From contig NZ_CP176580.1 of the NCBI RefSeq assembly GCF_046271865.1, positions 620,001 to 684,000 on the forward strand: 64,000 bases of DNA, given 5' to 3'. Shown one piece after another: positions 8,612 through 17,935 of the stretch (its first letter is position 1; each line of letters begins with the position of its first letter). The position numbers and the translations under genes are program-made. Origin of the DNA: Nitrincola salilacus. Its GTDB lineage: Bacteria; Pseudomonadota; Gammaproteobacteria; Pseudomonadales; Balneatricaceae. The notes beneath the pieces are model-generated. The model had not been told where the DNA came from. It searched no databases and saw nothing but the letters and a program-made list of their open reading frames with translations.

Positions 8612-10759
8612 ATGATTTATCAAGGCAAGGCGATCAGGGTTGAAGCTCTGGAAGCCGGATTCCACGAAGTAGTGTTTGATCTTCAGGGCGACAGCGTCAA
8701 CAAGTTCAATCAGGCAACCCTGAATGAACTGCGCGAAGCGGTCGCTGCGTTGCAGGCGGTTGATGGCCTGCGTGGTGTGCTGTTCAGCAGTGCCAAGGAG
8801 TGTTTTATTGTCGGTGCCGACATCACTGAATTCAGTGCCATGTTCGAGATGCCGGAAGAGGAGATCATCGTGCATCTGCTCAAGCTGCACGAAATTTTCA
8901 ATGCGATAGAGGATCTGCCGGCACCAACGGTCACGGCGATCAACGGTATCGCGCTGGGCGGCGGCTTCGAGCTGTGCCTGGCGACCGATTTCCGTGTTAT
9001 GGCCGATGGCGCCAAGGTCGGGCTGCCGGAAGTGAAACTGGGTATCTACCCGGGCTGGGGTGGCACGGTACGTCTGCCACGTCTGATCGGTGTGGATAAT
9101 GCCAACGAGTGGATCTGTGGCGGCGTAGAAAAGCGCGCAGCGGACGCGCTGAAAGAGGGCGCGGTGGATGCTGTCGTAACAGTAGACAAGGTGCGCGAAG
9201 CGGGTCTGGATCTGTTGCAGAAAGCGGCCGAGGGTGTGTTTGACTATCAGGCGCGCCGCACCGAGAAAACCACCGGGATCAAGCTGAATCAGATCGAACA
9301 GATGATGGCATTCGAATCCGCCAAGGGCGTGATCGGTGCCAAGGCTGGCCCTCACTACCCAGCTCCGATGCAGGCGCTGTCGACGATTCAGAAAGCTGCC
9401 AATATGGGTCGCGACAAGGCGATCGAGGTGGAAGCCAAGGGCTTCGCCAAGCTGGCCAAAACCGATGTGACTCGCGCGCTGGTGGGTCTGTTCCTCAAGG
9501 ATCAGACCATCAAGAAAATCAGCCGCCAGTATGACAAGGATGCTGCACCGGTTCGCCATGCGGCGGTACTGGGTGCCGGTATCATGGGTGGCGGTGTTGC
9601 CTATCAGTCTGCCTCCAAAGGCACGCCTATTCTAATGAAGGATATCAACGACAAGGCACTGCAGCTGGGGCTTGATGAAGCGACCAAACTGCTGAACGGC
9701 CAGGTCAAACGCGGCAAGATGAATGCCGAGAAGATGGCGCGCGTGATCAGCCAGATCACTCCCACCCTGAGCTATGGCGATTTTGGCCGTGTCGATCTGG
9801 TGGTCGAGGCGGTGGTTGAAAACGTGAAGATCAAAAAAGCGGTACTGGCCGAGGTGGAAGCCCATGTCGCGGAAGATGCGATCATCACCTCCAACACCTC
9901 CACTATCTCGATCAATGAGCTGGCAACCGCACTGAAACGCCCGGAAAACTTCTGCGGCATGCACTTCTTCAACCCGGTGCATCGTATGCCGCTGGTAGAA
10001 GTCATTCGTGGTGAGAAGAGTTCTGAGGAGGCAGTTGCGCGCACCGTAGCCTATGCCAAGGCGATGGGCAAGACACCAATTGTGGTCAACGACTGCCCCG
10101 GCTTCCTGGTTAACCGCGTGCTCTTCCCTTACTTTGCCGGCTTCAGCATGCTGCTGCGTGATGGTGCGGACTTCCTGCAGGTCGACAAGGTGATGGAACG
10201 TTTCGGCTGGCCGATGGGCCCTGCCTATCTGCTGGATGTGGTCGGTATCGACACCGGGCATCATGCGGATGCCGTGATGGCAGCTGGTTTCCCGGATCGC
10301 ATGGGTCACGACGGCGAGAGCCCGATCGATCGCATGTATCAGTTGCAGCGTTTCGGGCAGAAGAACAACAAGGGCTTCTATCAGTATGAGCTGGATAGCC
10401 GCGGCAAACAGGTCAAGGTGATCGACTCTGAAGTACCGGCACTGCTCGATGGTGTCGTGGGTACGGCGCGGGAGTTCACTGAAGATGAAATCATTGCACG
10501 CATGATGATTCCACTGTGTATCGAGACAGTTCGCTGTCTGGAAGATGACATTGTCGCTTCTCCTGCTGAGGCGGATATGGGGCTGATCTATGGTATCGGC
10601 TTCCCTCCATTCCGTGGTGGCGCTCTGCACTATCTGGATCAGATGGGGCTGAAAGCCTTCTGTGATCTGGCAGAGAGCTTTGCCGAGCTGGGTCCGCTGT
10701 ATCAGCCGACCGAACGTATGAAGCAGATGGCCGCCAACGGCGAAACCTATTTCGGTTAA
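8612..10759 (+). CDS. fadB: Fatty acid oxidation complex alpha subunit
   Basis: Multifunctional enzyme: enoyl-CoA hydratase/isomerase (N-terminal half) and L-3-hydroxyacyl-CoA dehydrogenase (C-terminal half), forming an alpha2beta2 complex with FadA. Seen: GADITEFS near residue 68, GGGFELCLATDFRV near 116 and GLPEVKLGIYPGWGG near 136 (hydratase Glu pair), the NAD-binding VLGAGIMGGGVAYQSASKG near 318, and HFFNPVHRMPLVEVI near 450 with the catalytic His. A GTG at 8597 is in frame, but GGGAG lies 8 bases before the ATG at 8612 and that start gives the standard MIYQGKAI N-terminus and 715 residues, the Pseudomonas-type length. Confidence 0.97.
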   Translation: MIYQGKAIRVEALEAGFHEVVFDLQGDSVNKFNQATLNELREAVAALQAVDGLRGVLFSSAKECFIVGADITEFSAMFEMPEEEIIVHLLKLHEIFNAIEDLPAPTVTAINGIALGGGFELCLATDFRVMADGAKVGLPEVKLGIYPGWGGTVRLPRLIGVDNANEWICGGVEKRAADALKEGAVDAVVTVDKVREAGLDLLQKAAEGVFDYQARRTEKTTGIKLNQIEQMMAFESAKGVIGAKAGPHYPAPMQALSTIQKAANMGRDKAIEVEAKGFAKLAKTDVTRALVGLFLKDQTIKKISRQYDKDAAPVRHAAVLGAGIMGGGVAYQSASKGTPILMKDINDKALQLGLDEATKLLNGQVKRGKMNAEKMARVISQITPTLSYGDFGRVDLVVEAVVENVKIKKAVLAEVEAHVAEDAIITSNTSTISINELATALKRPENFCGMHFFNPVHRMPLVEVIRGEKSSEEAVARTVAYAKAMGKTPIVVNDCPGFLVNRVLFPYFAGFSMLLRDGADFLQVDKVMERFGWPMGPAYLLDVVGIDTGHHADAVMAAGFPDRMGHDGESPIDRMYQLQRFGQKNNKGFYQYELDSRGKQVKVIDSEVPALLDGVVGTAREFTEDEIIARMMIPLCIETVRCLEDDIVASPAEADMGLIYGIGFPPFRGGALHYLDQMGLKAFCDLAESFAELGPLYQPTERMKQMAANGETYFG

Positions 10760-10777
10760 TGTGGGAGGAATACAATA

Positions 10778-11956
10778 ATGAACCTGAAACCTAATGACGT
10801 CGTGATCGTCGACGGTGTGCGTACCCCGATGGGACGCTCCAAGGGTGGCTCCTTCCGCAATGTTCGTGCTGAAGCGCTGTCCGCTGCCGTGATGCAGGGC
10901 CTGCTGGCCCGTAACCCTCAGATCAACCCTGCCGAGATCGAAGATATCATCTGGGGCTGTGTTAACCAGACCCTGGAGCAGGGCTTCAATATCGGCCGTA
11001 ACGCTGCGGTGTTGGCGGGTATTCCGCACACGGTTGGCGCCCAGACCGTCAACCGTCTGTGCGGCTCCTCCATGTCGGCGCTGCACACAGCAGCTCAGGC
11101 GATCATGACTGGCCAGGGTGATATCTACATGGTCGGTGGTGTTGAGCATATGGGCCACCTGGATATCCTGCACGGTATCGATATCAATCCGCAGATGTCC
11201 AAGCAGGTCGCCAAGGCAGCACTGATGATGGGCCTGACCGCCGAAATGCTGGGCAAGATGAATGGCATCAGCCGTGAGATGCAGGATCAGTTGGGTGCTC
11301 GTTCGCACCAGCGTGCACATGCAGCTCGCCTGGAAGGTCGTTTTGATAACGAGATCGTGCCGGTTGAAGGGCATGATGAGAATGGCTTCAAATCGCTGCT
11401 GACCTTCGACGAAGTCGTGCGCCCCGAAACCACCGTGGAAAAGCTGGGTCAACTCAAACCAGTGTTTGTGCCCAAAGTGGGTACAGTCACAGCGGGTACC
11501 TCCTCAGCCTTCTCCGATGGCGCATCCGGAATGCTATTGATGTCGGCGGCACGCGCCGAAGCGCTGGGCTGCAAGCCACGTGCGCGTATTCTGAGCATGG
11601 CGGTGGCGGGTTGTGATCCGTCGATCATGGGCTTTGGTCCGGTACCTGCATCGCAGAAAGCGCTCAAGCGTGCCGGTCTCAGCATCACCGATATCGACTA
11701 TGTCGAGCTGAACGAGGCTTTCGCTGCACAGGGTCTGGCGGTGCTGAAAAACCTCAAGTTGCTGGACCAGATGGACGAGAGAGTCAACCTTAACGGTGGC
11801 GCGATAGCGCTTGGCCATCCGCTGGGCTGCTCGGGTACCCGTATCTCCACCACGCTGCTGAACGTACTGGAGCAGCAGGATGGCACCCTGGGTCTGGCGA
11901 CCATGTGTGTCGGTATGGGGCAGGGGATCACGACGGTGTTTGAAAGGTTGAATTGA
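10778..11956 (+). CDS. fadA: 3-ketoacyl-CoA thiolase, fatty acid oxidation complex beta subunit
   Basis: Thiolase that splits 3-ketoacyl-CoA with CoA to acetyl-CoA and a shortened acyl-CoA; partner of FadB. Seen: VDGVRTPMGRSKGGSF at the N-terminus, the nucleophilic Cys in VNRLCGSSMSALH near residue 92, NEAFAAQ near 312, GHPLGCSGTR near 346 and the second catalytic Cys in MCVGMGQG near 378. 392 residues is normal. The ribosome site copies that of fadB (GTGGGAG). The gene ends the operon; a strong terminator follows. Confidence 0.97.
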   Translation: MNLKPNDVVIVDGVRTPMGRSKGGSFRNVRAEALSAAVMQGLLARNPQINPAEIEDIIWGCVNQTLEQGFNIGRNAAVLAGIPHTVGAQTVNRLCGSSMSALHTAAQAIMTGQGDIYMVGGVEHMGHLDILHGIDINPQMSKQVAKAALMMGLTAEMLGKMNGISREMQDQLGARSHQRAHAARLEGRFDNEIVPVEGHDENGFKSLLTFDEVVRPETTVEKLGQLKPVFVPKVGTVTAGTSSAFSDGASGMLLMSAARAEALGCKPRARILSMAVAGCDPSIMGFGPVPASQKALKRAGLSITDIDYVELNEAFAAQGLAVLKNLKLLDQMDERVNLNGGAIALGHPLGCSGTRISTTLLNVLEQQDGTLGLATMCVGMGQGITTVFERLN

Positions 11957-12009
11957 TTCGCCTGACACTTCACTTGAACACATCACCTTAACAGCGGTCA
12001 TAACCGGTT

Positions 12010-12044
12010 GGGTGGCAGAGGGTAGCTTCTGCCACCCTTTTTTT
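12010..12044 (+). terminator. Rho-independent terminator after fadA
   Basis: GGGTGGCAGA (12010-12019) pairs perfectly with TCTGCCACCC (12028-12037), followed by seven T. It closes the etfBA-fadBA transcript and isolates it from the secretion locus. Confidence 0.95.
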
Positions 12045-12135
12045 GCTTGTGGGAAGCTCAATGGTTATCATGCTCGGCTGATCCGGTTTCGGCTGAGTGT
12101 CGTGGGTGTTGAATGAGAATCAGGAGGATAACTCG

Positions 12136-12729
12136 GTGAATAAAGGTGTACTTCTAAGCTCGGTATTAATGATTGGTATGCTGGCATGGCAGACAGTCAG
12201 TGCAGACTCGGCAAGAGATGAAACCAACCTGCTTTCTTCTGATATTTTTGAAACTCATGCAACCGGTGTGTTGGACAGGCCTTGGCGCGCATCACAACAC
12301 TCAAGTCATCCCTCTTATAACTTCGGTGTTGAAGATGGTGTGGTGACAATTGAACGCTATGATTTCGAACCCTGGGGGCAGATATCCCAGCGCATTGATG
12401 CGCGTCCCTTTGCCGGTAAAACACTGGAGTTCTCGGCCGAGCTGGCAGGTGAGTTCAACCTTGAGTTTGGCGAAGAGTTTGAACCTACCGGGCTTGGTGT
12501 TGTGCTGCATGGCGTGCATGAAGACCCTCGTTACCGAATGATGGGCAGTATGATACTCAAAACGCCGAATGCTGCATTAGGTGCAACTGAGGGCGTTTAT
12601 GACTGGACGCCGCTGTCAGTAAGTTTTGAGGTTCCGGAAAATGCAACCACCATGGATATCTCTGTCTTAATGGCTCTGGGGGGCAAGTTGAAGGCTCGCA
12701 ATCCCAGGTTACGACTGGTTAGTGAGTAA
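12136..12729 (+). CDS. Exported protein of unknown family upstream of the type II secretion genes
   Basis: I do not recognise a family. The product (197 residues from the GTG at 12136) begins with a Sec-type signal peptide: NKGVLLSSVLMIGMLAW followed by a probable cut after VSA near residue 24. The mature part is acidic, without membrane segments, and rich in alternating hydrophobic beta-like stretches (ISQRIDARPFAGKTLEFSAEL, DWTPLSVSFEVP, DISVLMALGGKLKARNPRLRLV, each seen in parts). This resembles the jelly-roll shape of carbohydrate-binding modules, but that is only an impression. The GTG has AGGAGG 8 bases upstream, much better than the earlier GTG at 12097. Its position before gspE makes it a candidate secretion substrate. 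Confidence 0.7.
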   Translation: MNKGVLLSSVLMIGMLAWQTVSADSARDETNLLSSDIFETHATGVLDRPWRASQHSSHPSYNFGVEDGVVTIERYDFEPWGQISQRIDARPFAGKTLEFSAELAGEFNLEFGEEFEPTGLGVVLHGVHEDPRYRMMGSMILKTPNAALGATEGVYDWTPLSVSFEVPENATTMDISVLMALGGKLKARNPRLRLVSE

Positions 12730-12843
12730 CTGAATTGCTGTACCCTCAGATGACGGGCATGTTAAATTTATCGTCTTTTGACGAATACCTGTTCATGTCG
12801 ATATATGGCAATAGGTATTTCATTTCGAATACGCACTTTTTGA

Positions 12844-13518
12844 ATGAAGCAGAACGATTTCTGGATGGATATGTCTGACAGTAACGATGCAACTGAAAAA
12901 TACCATGGGTGGTACTACAACACTGAAGTGTGGTTGGGTGTTAAATATCTTGGAGTGCCCTGCTACAAATCTGTTGCGGATATGTGGAACTATCAAGAGA
13001 TACTTCATGAGCTGAAGCCCTCGCTGATTGTTGAGTTTGGTACTCGCTTTGGCGGTTCGGCTCTGTTCTTCAGTGTGACTGGGCGTGCAATCAACCCGGA
13101 TCTCAAAGTGCTGAGTGTGGATATCGGACATGAAGATGTCGATGGACGTGTTTATGCCGATCCGGCTATCTATCTGCAGACCAGTTCATCAACCGATCCT
13201 GCCGTTGCCTTGCGTATCCGCAGCATGCGTGAGCAGTTTCCCGGCCCTGTATTTTTCATACTCGACAGCGATCATCGTAAAGATCATGTGCTGGCAGAGA
13301 TGGAGCTGTTGCGAACGGTAGTGCGCTCGGGTGATTATCTGGTGGTGGAAGATGGCAATATCAACGGCAATCCCGTATTGCCGGGCTGGGGTGAGGGGCC
13401 TTTTGAAGCGATTCGAGCCTATCAGGAGCGTTATCCCGATGACTACAGGGATGATGCAGAGCGTGAAGCTAAATTTGGTTTCACTTTTGCCCCCGGTGGT
13501 TTTCTGATCAAGCGCTGA
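12844..13518 (+). CDS. CmcI-like (cephalosporin hydroxylase family) protein
   Basis: Soluble Rossmann-type protein of the CmcI/rhamnosyl O-methyltransferase family, 224 residues. Seen: GVPCYKSVADMWNYQEIL near residue 38, the SAM-pocket motif VEFGTRFGGSALFF near 62, VLSVDIGHEDVDG near 93, FFILDSDHRKDHV near 137 and VVEDGNINGNPVLPGWGEGP near 167-186 with the usual metal-site acids. Members are SAM-dependent methyltransferases or hydroxylase components, often on sugars or secondary metabolites. ATGs at 12865 and 12871 are alternative starts; no start has a convincing Shine-Dalgarno site. It lies 32 bases before gspE and may share its transcript. Confidence 0.82.
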   Translation: MKQNDFWMDMSDSNDATEKYHGWYYNTEVWLGVKYLGVPCYKSVADMWNYQEILHELKPSLIVEFGTRFGGSALFFSVTGRAINPDLKVLSVDIGHEDVDGRVYADPAIYLQTSSSTDPAVALRIRSMREQFPGPVFFILDSDHRKDHVLAEMELLRTVVRSGDYLVVEDGNINGNPVLPGWGEGPFEAIRAYQERYPDDYRDDAEREAKFGFTFAPGGFLIKR

Positions 13519-13550
13519 TCACACTATTCAATGCTGGATATGAGATACAT

Positions 13551-15245
13551 ATGAAACTCGGAGAACTGCTGGTCAGCCGTGGTAAAATGAGCGCACGTGA
13601 TGTAGAGCGTGCACTGATGGCCCAGGATGAGATGGGAGGATTGTTCGGGCAGATACTGATTCGCCTTGGTATGGTGTCTGAGCTTGATGTCGCGCAGGTT
13701 CTGTCAGAGCAGCTCGACATCCGTTTGCTGCTGGCGGTGGATTATCCTGATGATCCGGTTCAGGTATCCGGATTGTCATATGAGTTTTTGATCAATAACA
13801 ATGTTGTGCCGATTGAGCTGCAACAGGATGTCCTGAAATTCGCGGCAACGGTTCCGCAGGATCATTATCTCGGCCGTGCACTGGCGATGGCCAGTGGCAA
13901 GAAGGTCACGATTGAGCTGGGCCTGGAAACTGATATCCTCAATGCTCTGCAAAAGTTCAACAGTGACGCTAATGAGGCCCTGAACGACGGTGAGATCCCC
14001 GATCAGGTGGCCGGTGATGAGGATTTCATCGAGCATCTGAAAGATCTGGCGAGCGAAGCGCCTGTCATCAGGGTGGTGAATCAGATCATTCACCGTGCAC
14101 TGGATCTTGGGGCATCTGATATCCATATTGAACCCTTCGAAGATGGTTTACATCTGCGCTATCGTGTAGATGGCGTCATTCAAGTGGTACCCGACCCACC
14201 TCAGGCTTCTCAGGCACCCGCCATCGCATCGCGTATTAAGCTTCTGGCTCATCTCAATATTGCAGAGCGTCGTTTGCCTCAGGATGGTCGCATCATGATC
14301 CGAGTCAAAGGACATGAGCTGGATTTGAGGGTGTCGACCATACCAACCGTGCATGGTGAAAGTATCGTCATGCGTGTGCTGGACAGGCAGAGTATACGCC
14401 TGAGCCTTAAGAGCATGGGCTTTTCTGAGGATACTCTGAAGCGCTACACGACACTGCTGAGCAAACCTCATGGGGTTCTGCTGGTTACCGGGCCTACGGG
14501 ATCGGGTAAAACCACTACGCTTTATGCTTCACTGGCCACTCTGGATGCGCAGGCATTGAAAATCGTGACGGTTGAAGACCCTGTCGAATATCAGCTTGGT
14601 GGTGTCAATCAGATACAGGTTCAGCCTCAGATTGATCTTACGTTTGCCAGGGCGCTGCGTTCCATTTTGCGTCAAGACCCAGACATTATCATGATCGGTG
14701 AGATGCGTGACACCGAGACCGCCCAGATCGCCGTGCAGTCTGCACTGACCGGGCATCTGGTGCTGTCGACCTTGCACACCAATACTGCTGCTGGGGCGAT
14801 TACCCGGCTCGAAGACATGGGGGTCGAGCGCTACCTGATCACCTCTTCTGTTAATGGTGTATTGGCACAGCGCCTGGTCAGAACGCTGTGTCGTCACTGT
14901 CGTGAAGAGATTGAACTGACACCTCAGGCTATCGCAGAACATGGCTTGCAGAGATTTTTGTCTCCAGGTCAAAATACCATTTATCGCGGTAAAGGGTGTG
15001 CAGAGTGCAAACATACCGGCTATTCAGGGCGAACCTCCATCCATGAGTTGTTCATGATGGATGGTGCGATGAATAAGGCGATTCTGTCAGGAGCCGACTC
15101 GGTTGGGCTGCATAATCTGGCCAGGCGTAACGGTATGCTGACGCTCTATGAGGATGGCCTGAGAAAAGTTGTTCAGGGTATGACTTCACTTGAAGAGGTG
15201 TTGCGTGTCACTCAGGATCAGATCGAAGACAGTGATCCGGTGTGA
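13551..15245 (+). CDS. gspE: Type II secretion ATPase GspE
   Basis: Cytoplasmic hexameric ATPase that drives pseudopilus assembly. Seen over 564 residues: an N-terminal GspE-N domain of the MKLGELLVSRGKMS type (binds GspL), Walker A GPTGSGKTTT near residue 312, Asp box VEDPVEYQ near 342, Walker B DPDIIMIGEMRD near 376, His box GHLVLSTLHTNTA near 401, and a zinc-binding CxxC pair, LCRHC near 446 and GCAEC near 482. The CxxC pair separates it from retraction ATPases. First gene of the gsp run; the secretin gene is last, unlike the common C-D-E order. Confidence 0.95.
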   Translation: MKLGELLVSRGKMSARDVERALMAQDEMGGLFGQILIRLGMVSELDVAQVLSEQLDIRLLLAVDYPDDPVQVSGLSYEFLINNNVVPIELQQDVLKFAATVPQDHYLGRALAMASGKKVTIELGLETDILNALQKFNSDANEALNDGEIPDQVAGDEDFIEHLKDLASEAPVIRVVNQIIHRALDLGASDIHIEPFEDGLHLRYRVDGVIQVVPDPPQASQAPAIASRIKLLAHLNIAERRLPQDGRIMIRVKGHELDLRVSTIPTVHGESIVMRVLDRQSIRLSLKSMGFSEDTLKRYTTLLSKPHGVLLVTGPTGSGKTTTLYASLATLDAQALKIVTVEDPVEYQLGGVNQIQVQPQIDLTFARALRSILRQDPDIIMIGEMRDTETAQIAVQSALTGHLVLSTLHTNTAAGAITRLEDMGVERYLITSSVNGVLAQRLVRTLCRHCREEIELTPQAIAEHGLQRFLSPGQNTIYRGKGCAECKHTGYSGRTSIHELFMMDGAMNKAILSGADSVGLHNLARRNGMLTLYEDGLRKVVQGMTSLEEVLRVTQDQIEDSDPV

Positions 15246-15343
15246 CATCCTCTGACTACAAAACAACCGGTTTTACGCTACAATATGGCCCGGTCTGACG
15301 TGTGGGCCGCCAGCAGTCAACCCGAATGAATGACAGAGGTCAG

Positions 15344-16564
15344 ATGCCAGATTTCTCATACAAGGCAGCCAGAAGTGATGGCAAGATGGCGCAGGGAGTC
15401 ATCACGGCCAGAACACCGGATCTGGCCTCGCGTGATCTGCGCAATCAGGGTTTGATCCCTGTCAGTATCCAACCGGTTGACTCAAATACACCTGTAGGCA
15501 CAGTTTCCAGTGGATTCAAACGCAGCGCACGAGCCAACCGGGATGATGTACTCAGCCTGACCAGCGAGCTGTCGGTCCTCTTGCGTGCCGGCCTGCCCAT
15601 AGATCGAGCCCTCAAAGTGCTGATCGATATGAGCGGAAAGGCGGGTGTCAAGAGTCTGCTTGAAGACTTGCTCAAGACTGTTAAAGGCGGCAAAGGGCTG
15701 AGTCATGCGTTGAGCAATCATGCAGATCTCTTCGGTTCATTTTACGTCAATATGGTGCGCTCGGGTGAGGCCAGTGGACGCTTGTCTGAAGTGTTGTCCA
15801 GCCTGGCTGCGCATCTGGAACGAAGCAAGGCTGTGCGCAGCAATGTCGTATCAGCGATGATCTATCCTGCCATTCTATTGGTGGTTGCCGTGCTGTCAGT
15901 GGCATTGATGCTGGGCTTTGTTGTACCCCAGTTTGAAGCGCTGTTTTCCGATATGGGTGATGCACTTCCCTTGCTGACCCGTGGTGTTATCGCAGCAGGC
16001 GATTTTGTACAGGCATATGGCTGGATTGTTCTGCTGATCATGGTTCCGACGATCATTTTACTCAAGCGCTGGTTGGCAACGCCGGCTGGCAGGGCCCGGT
16101 TGGATCAGAAATTGCTGCGCCTTCCTGTGCTGGGGCAGGTGCTTTTCAAATACGAAACAGCACAGTTTTCCCGAACACTTGGAACTCTCTTGCATAACGG
16201 TGTGTCACTACTCAAAGCGCTGTCAATTGCGACAGGAACCGTCGGAAATATTCAGGTCAGGGCGGCATTTGATGGATTAACGCCGGCGGTCAAGCAAGGT
16301 GGGCGAATGTCCGTAGCGCTCGCAGAGGCAGGCGTGTTTACGCCCATGATGATTCAGATCGTGCGTGTCGGTGAAGAGTCCGGGCGTCTGGATGAGATGA
16401 TGCTGGAATTGGCGCGTGTATATGATGATGAAGTCGAGTCCGGTATCAAACGAACATTGACCTTGCTTGAGCCGATCATGATTTTGAGTCTGGGCGCTAT
16501 CATTGCTCTGATCATTATTTCGATTCTGATGGGTATTCTGTCAATTAACGAACTGGCTATGTAA
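15344..16564 (+). CDS. gspF: Type II secretion inner membrane protein GspF
   Basis: Polytopic inner membrane platform protein that works with GspE. Seen: two repeated GspF domains, the first with SELSVLLRAGLPIDRALKVL near residue 78 and the second with TLGTLLHNGVSLLKALSIA near 285, plus three membrane segments near 165-190, 215-237 and 375-400. A GTG at 15302 and an ATG at 15326 are in frame, but the ATG at 15344 gives the family N-terminus MPDFSYKAARSDGK and the usual 406 residues, with AGAGG just upstream. Confidence 0.95.
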   Translation: MPDFSYKAARSDGKMAQGVITARTPDLASRDLRNQGLIPVSIQPVDSNTPVGTVSSGFKRSARANRDDVLSLTSELSVLLRAGLPIDRALKVLIDMSGKAGVKSLLEDLLKTVKGGKGLSHALSNHADLFGSFYVNMVRSGEASGRLSEVLSSLAAHLERSKAVRSNVVSAMIYPAILLVVAVLSVALMLGFVVPQFEALFSDMGDALPLLTRGVIAAGDFVQAYGWIVLLIMVPTIILLKRWLATPAGRARLDQKLLRLPVLGQVLFKYETAQFSRTLGTLLHNGVSLLKALSIATGTVGNIQVRAAFDGLTPAVKQGGRMSVALAEAGVFTPMMIQIVRVGEESGRLDEMMLELARVYDDEVESGIKRTLTLLEPIMILSLGAIIALIIISILMGILSINELAM

Positions 16565-16631
16565 TCAGGTTTTACTTGGTCAGGCCTATTAATATCTGGA
16601 AATAACATTGAGGTTCAGCGTGGTGCGTGCA

Positions 16632-17051
16632 ATGAATAAGAAACGCAGTAAAGGTTTTACTCTGATTGAACTGCTGGTGGTATTGGCTATTCTGGCCTTG
16701 TTGGCTGGGCTGGTAGGGCCGCGAGTCTTGAATCAGCTCGGTGGTGCAAAGAGTAATACTGCGCTGGTACAGATCCGGGATCTGGAGCAGGCGCTGGAGA
16801 TGTACAAGCTGGATGTCGGCCGTTTTCCCACTGCACAGGAAGGGCTGCCTGCACTGGTCAAAAACCCCGGTAATGCAACAGGCTGGAATGGACCTTATCT
16901 GCGTCGTAATGAAATCCCAAAAGATCCCTGGAATCGTGACTATAACTACCGCTTTCCGGGCGAGCGAGGAGAGTTTGATCTGTTTACCAATGGTGCGGAT
17001 GGGCAGCCGGGAGGTGAGGGTGAAAATGCGGTTGTCGGAAACTGGAATTGA
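16632..17051 (+). CDS. gspG: Major pseudopilin GspG
   Basis: Main subunit of the type II pseudopilus. Seen: prepilin leader ending in G before FTLIELLVVLAILALLAG with the conserved Glu at mature position 5; the Asn/Asp-rich C-terminal calcium region GEFDLFTNGADGQPGGEG. From the ATG at 16632 the product has 139 residues and an 8-residue leader. GTG codons at 16620 and 16623 are also in frame and sit better behind GAGG (16610-16613), so the true start may be 9-12 bases earlier; the mature protein is unaffected. The prepilin peptidase (GspO/PilD) is not in this window. Confidence 0.95.
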   Translation: MNKKRSKGFTLIELLVVLAILALLAGLVGPRVLNQLGGAKSNTALVQIRDLEQALEMYKLDVGRFPTAQEGLPALVKNPGNATGWNGPYLRRNEIPKDPWNRDYNYRFPGERGEFDLFTNGADGQPGGEGENAVVGNWN

Positions 17052-17075
17052 TGATGTCTCTATCTGTCTGATCTC

Positions 17076-17540
17076 ATGACTCGTGCGTCGTACGTAGCGG
17101 CTGGCTTTACGCTGTTGGAATTAATGGTTGCTCTGGCGATAGCAGGCCTTCTTGCGGCTGTATCGGCGCCATCTGCATTGAAGATGTATGAGTCGATGCA
17201 GTACCGCGGTGCAGTGAGGGACGTGCAGACACTCCTGGCAACTGCGCGTTACCAGGCTATCAGTGCAGGGCGTGTGGTCGATCTTGTGGTTGAGCCGGAG
17301 AGTGGTCATTACGGCCTGGATCATCAGTTGAATAATATGCTGCCGTCGGCACTGACTGTCGAGATGGTGAGTGCGCGAGAAGTCAGTAATCGTGATGATC
17401 AGGGCGTCATTCGTTTTTATCCTGATGGCGGATCGAGTGGGGGCAGTATCATGTTGAAGCATCGTGATTCTGATAAAGGCGTTCGCTTGCGAGTGGATTG
17501 GTTGCTTGGTCGGACCACGCAAGAGCCTTTGTCGCCGTGA
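17076..17540 (+). CDS. gspH: Minor pseudopilin GspH
   Basis: Minor pseudopilin at or near the tip complex. Seen: leader MTRASYVAAG, then FTLLELMVALAIAGLLAAVS with Glu at position 5, and a C-terminal beta domain with VQTLLATARYQAISAGRVVDL, typical of GspH/FimT-like proteins (the region after the N-terminal helix). 154 residues. It lies 24 bases after gspG and its TGA stop overlaps the gspI ATG (TGATG at 17538-17542), indicating coupled translation. Confidence 0.88.
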   Translation: MTRASYVAAGFTLLELMVALAIAGLLAAVSAPSALKMYESMQYRGAVRDVQTLLATARYQAISAGRVVDLVVEPESGHYGLDHQLNNMLPSALTVEMVSAREVSNRDDQGVIRFYPDGGSSGGSIMLKHRDSDKGVRLRVDWLLGRTTQEPLSP

Positions 17541-17935
17541 TGCAGCGTATGAACTCGCAACTATGTCCTCAGAAAGGCTTTTCTCTGCTGGAGATGCTGG
17601 TTGCATTGGTGATACTGGCATTTTCATTGGGAGCTCTTTACCAGGCAGCAGGTGGCGCGACCCGGATTGTAAGGGTTGATCAGGAATATGCTCGAGCGGT
17701 AGCCCTGGCAGAATCATTGCTGGCGGACCGTACAGGCGTGAAGCTGGATGAAACTGGCGTAGTCAATGGCTCAGTGGACAGCTACCACTGGGAAGTGATC
17801 ACTCAGCAGTTACCTATGGACGAATCCAATCATCCAGCATTGTTGCAGTCGATACAGGTGGCAGTCGAATGGGGTGGATCAATTACACCAAGACGAGTGA
17901 CACTAAGCTCGATCATCTCAGGTGAACAGCCATGA
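17540..17935 (+). CDS. gspI: Minor pseudopilin GspI
   Basis: Minor pseudopilin that nucleates the tip complex with GspJ and GspK. Seen: leader MQRMNSQLCPQKG, then FSLLEMLVALVILAFSLGAL with Glu5, and the short GspI domain with VALAESLLADRTG near residue 55. The frame is open back to 17498 (TTG), but the ATG at 17540 overlaps the gspH stop and gives a normal leader; an ATG at 17549 is possible. 131 residues. It overlaps gspJ by ATGA at 17932. Confidence 0.9.
   Translation: MQRMNSQLCPQKGFSLLEMLVALVILAFSLGALYQAAGGATRIVRVDQEYARAVALAESLLADRTGVKLDETGVVNGSVDSYHWEVITQQLPMDESNHPALLQSIQVAVEWGGSITPRRVTLSSIISGEQP

Noticed and set aside
9632..11452. 606-residue open frame on the minus strand opposite fadB and fadA
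   Set aside because: It spans two well-defined genes and their junction, is rich in His, Gln, Arg and Ile without domain motifs, and arises from codon bias of the sense strand.
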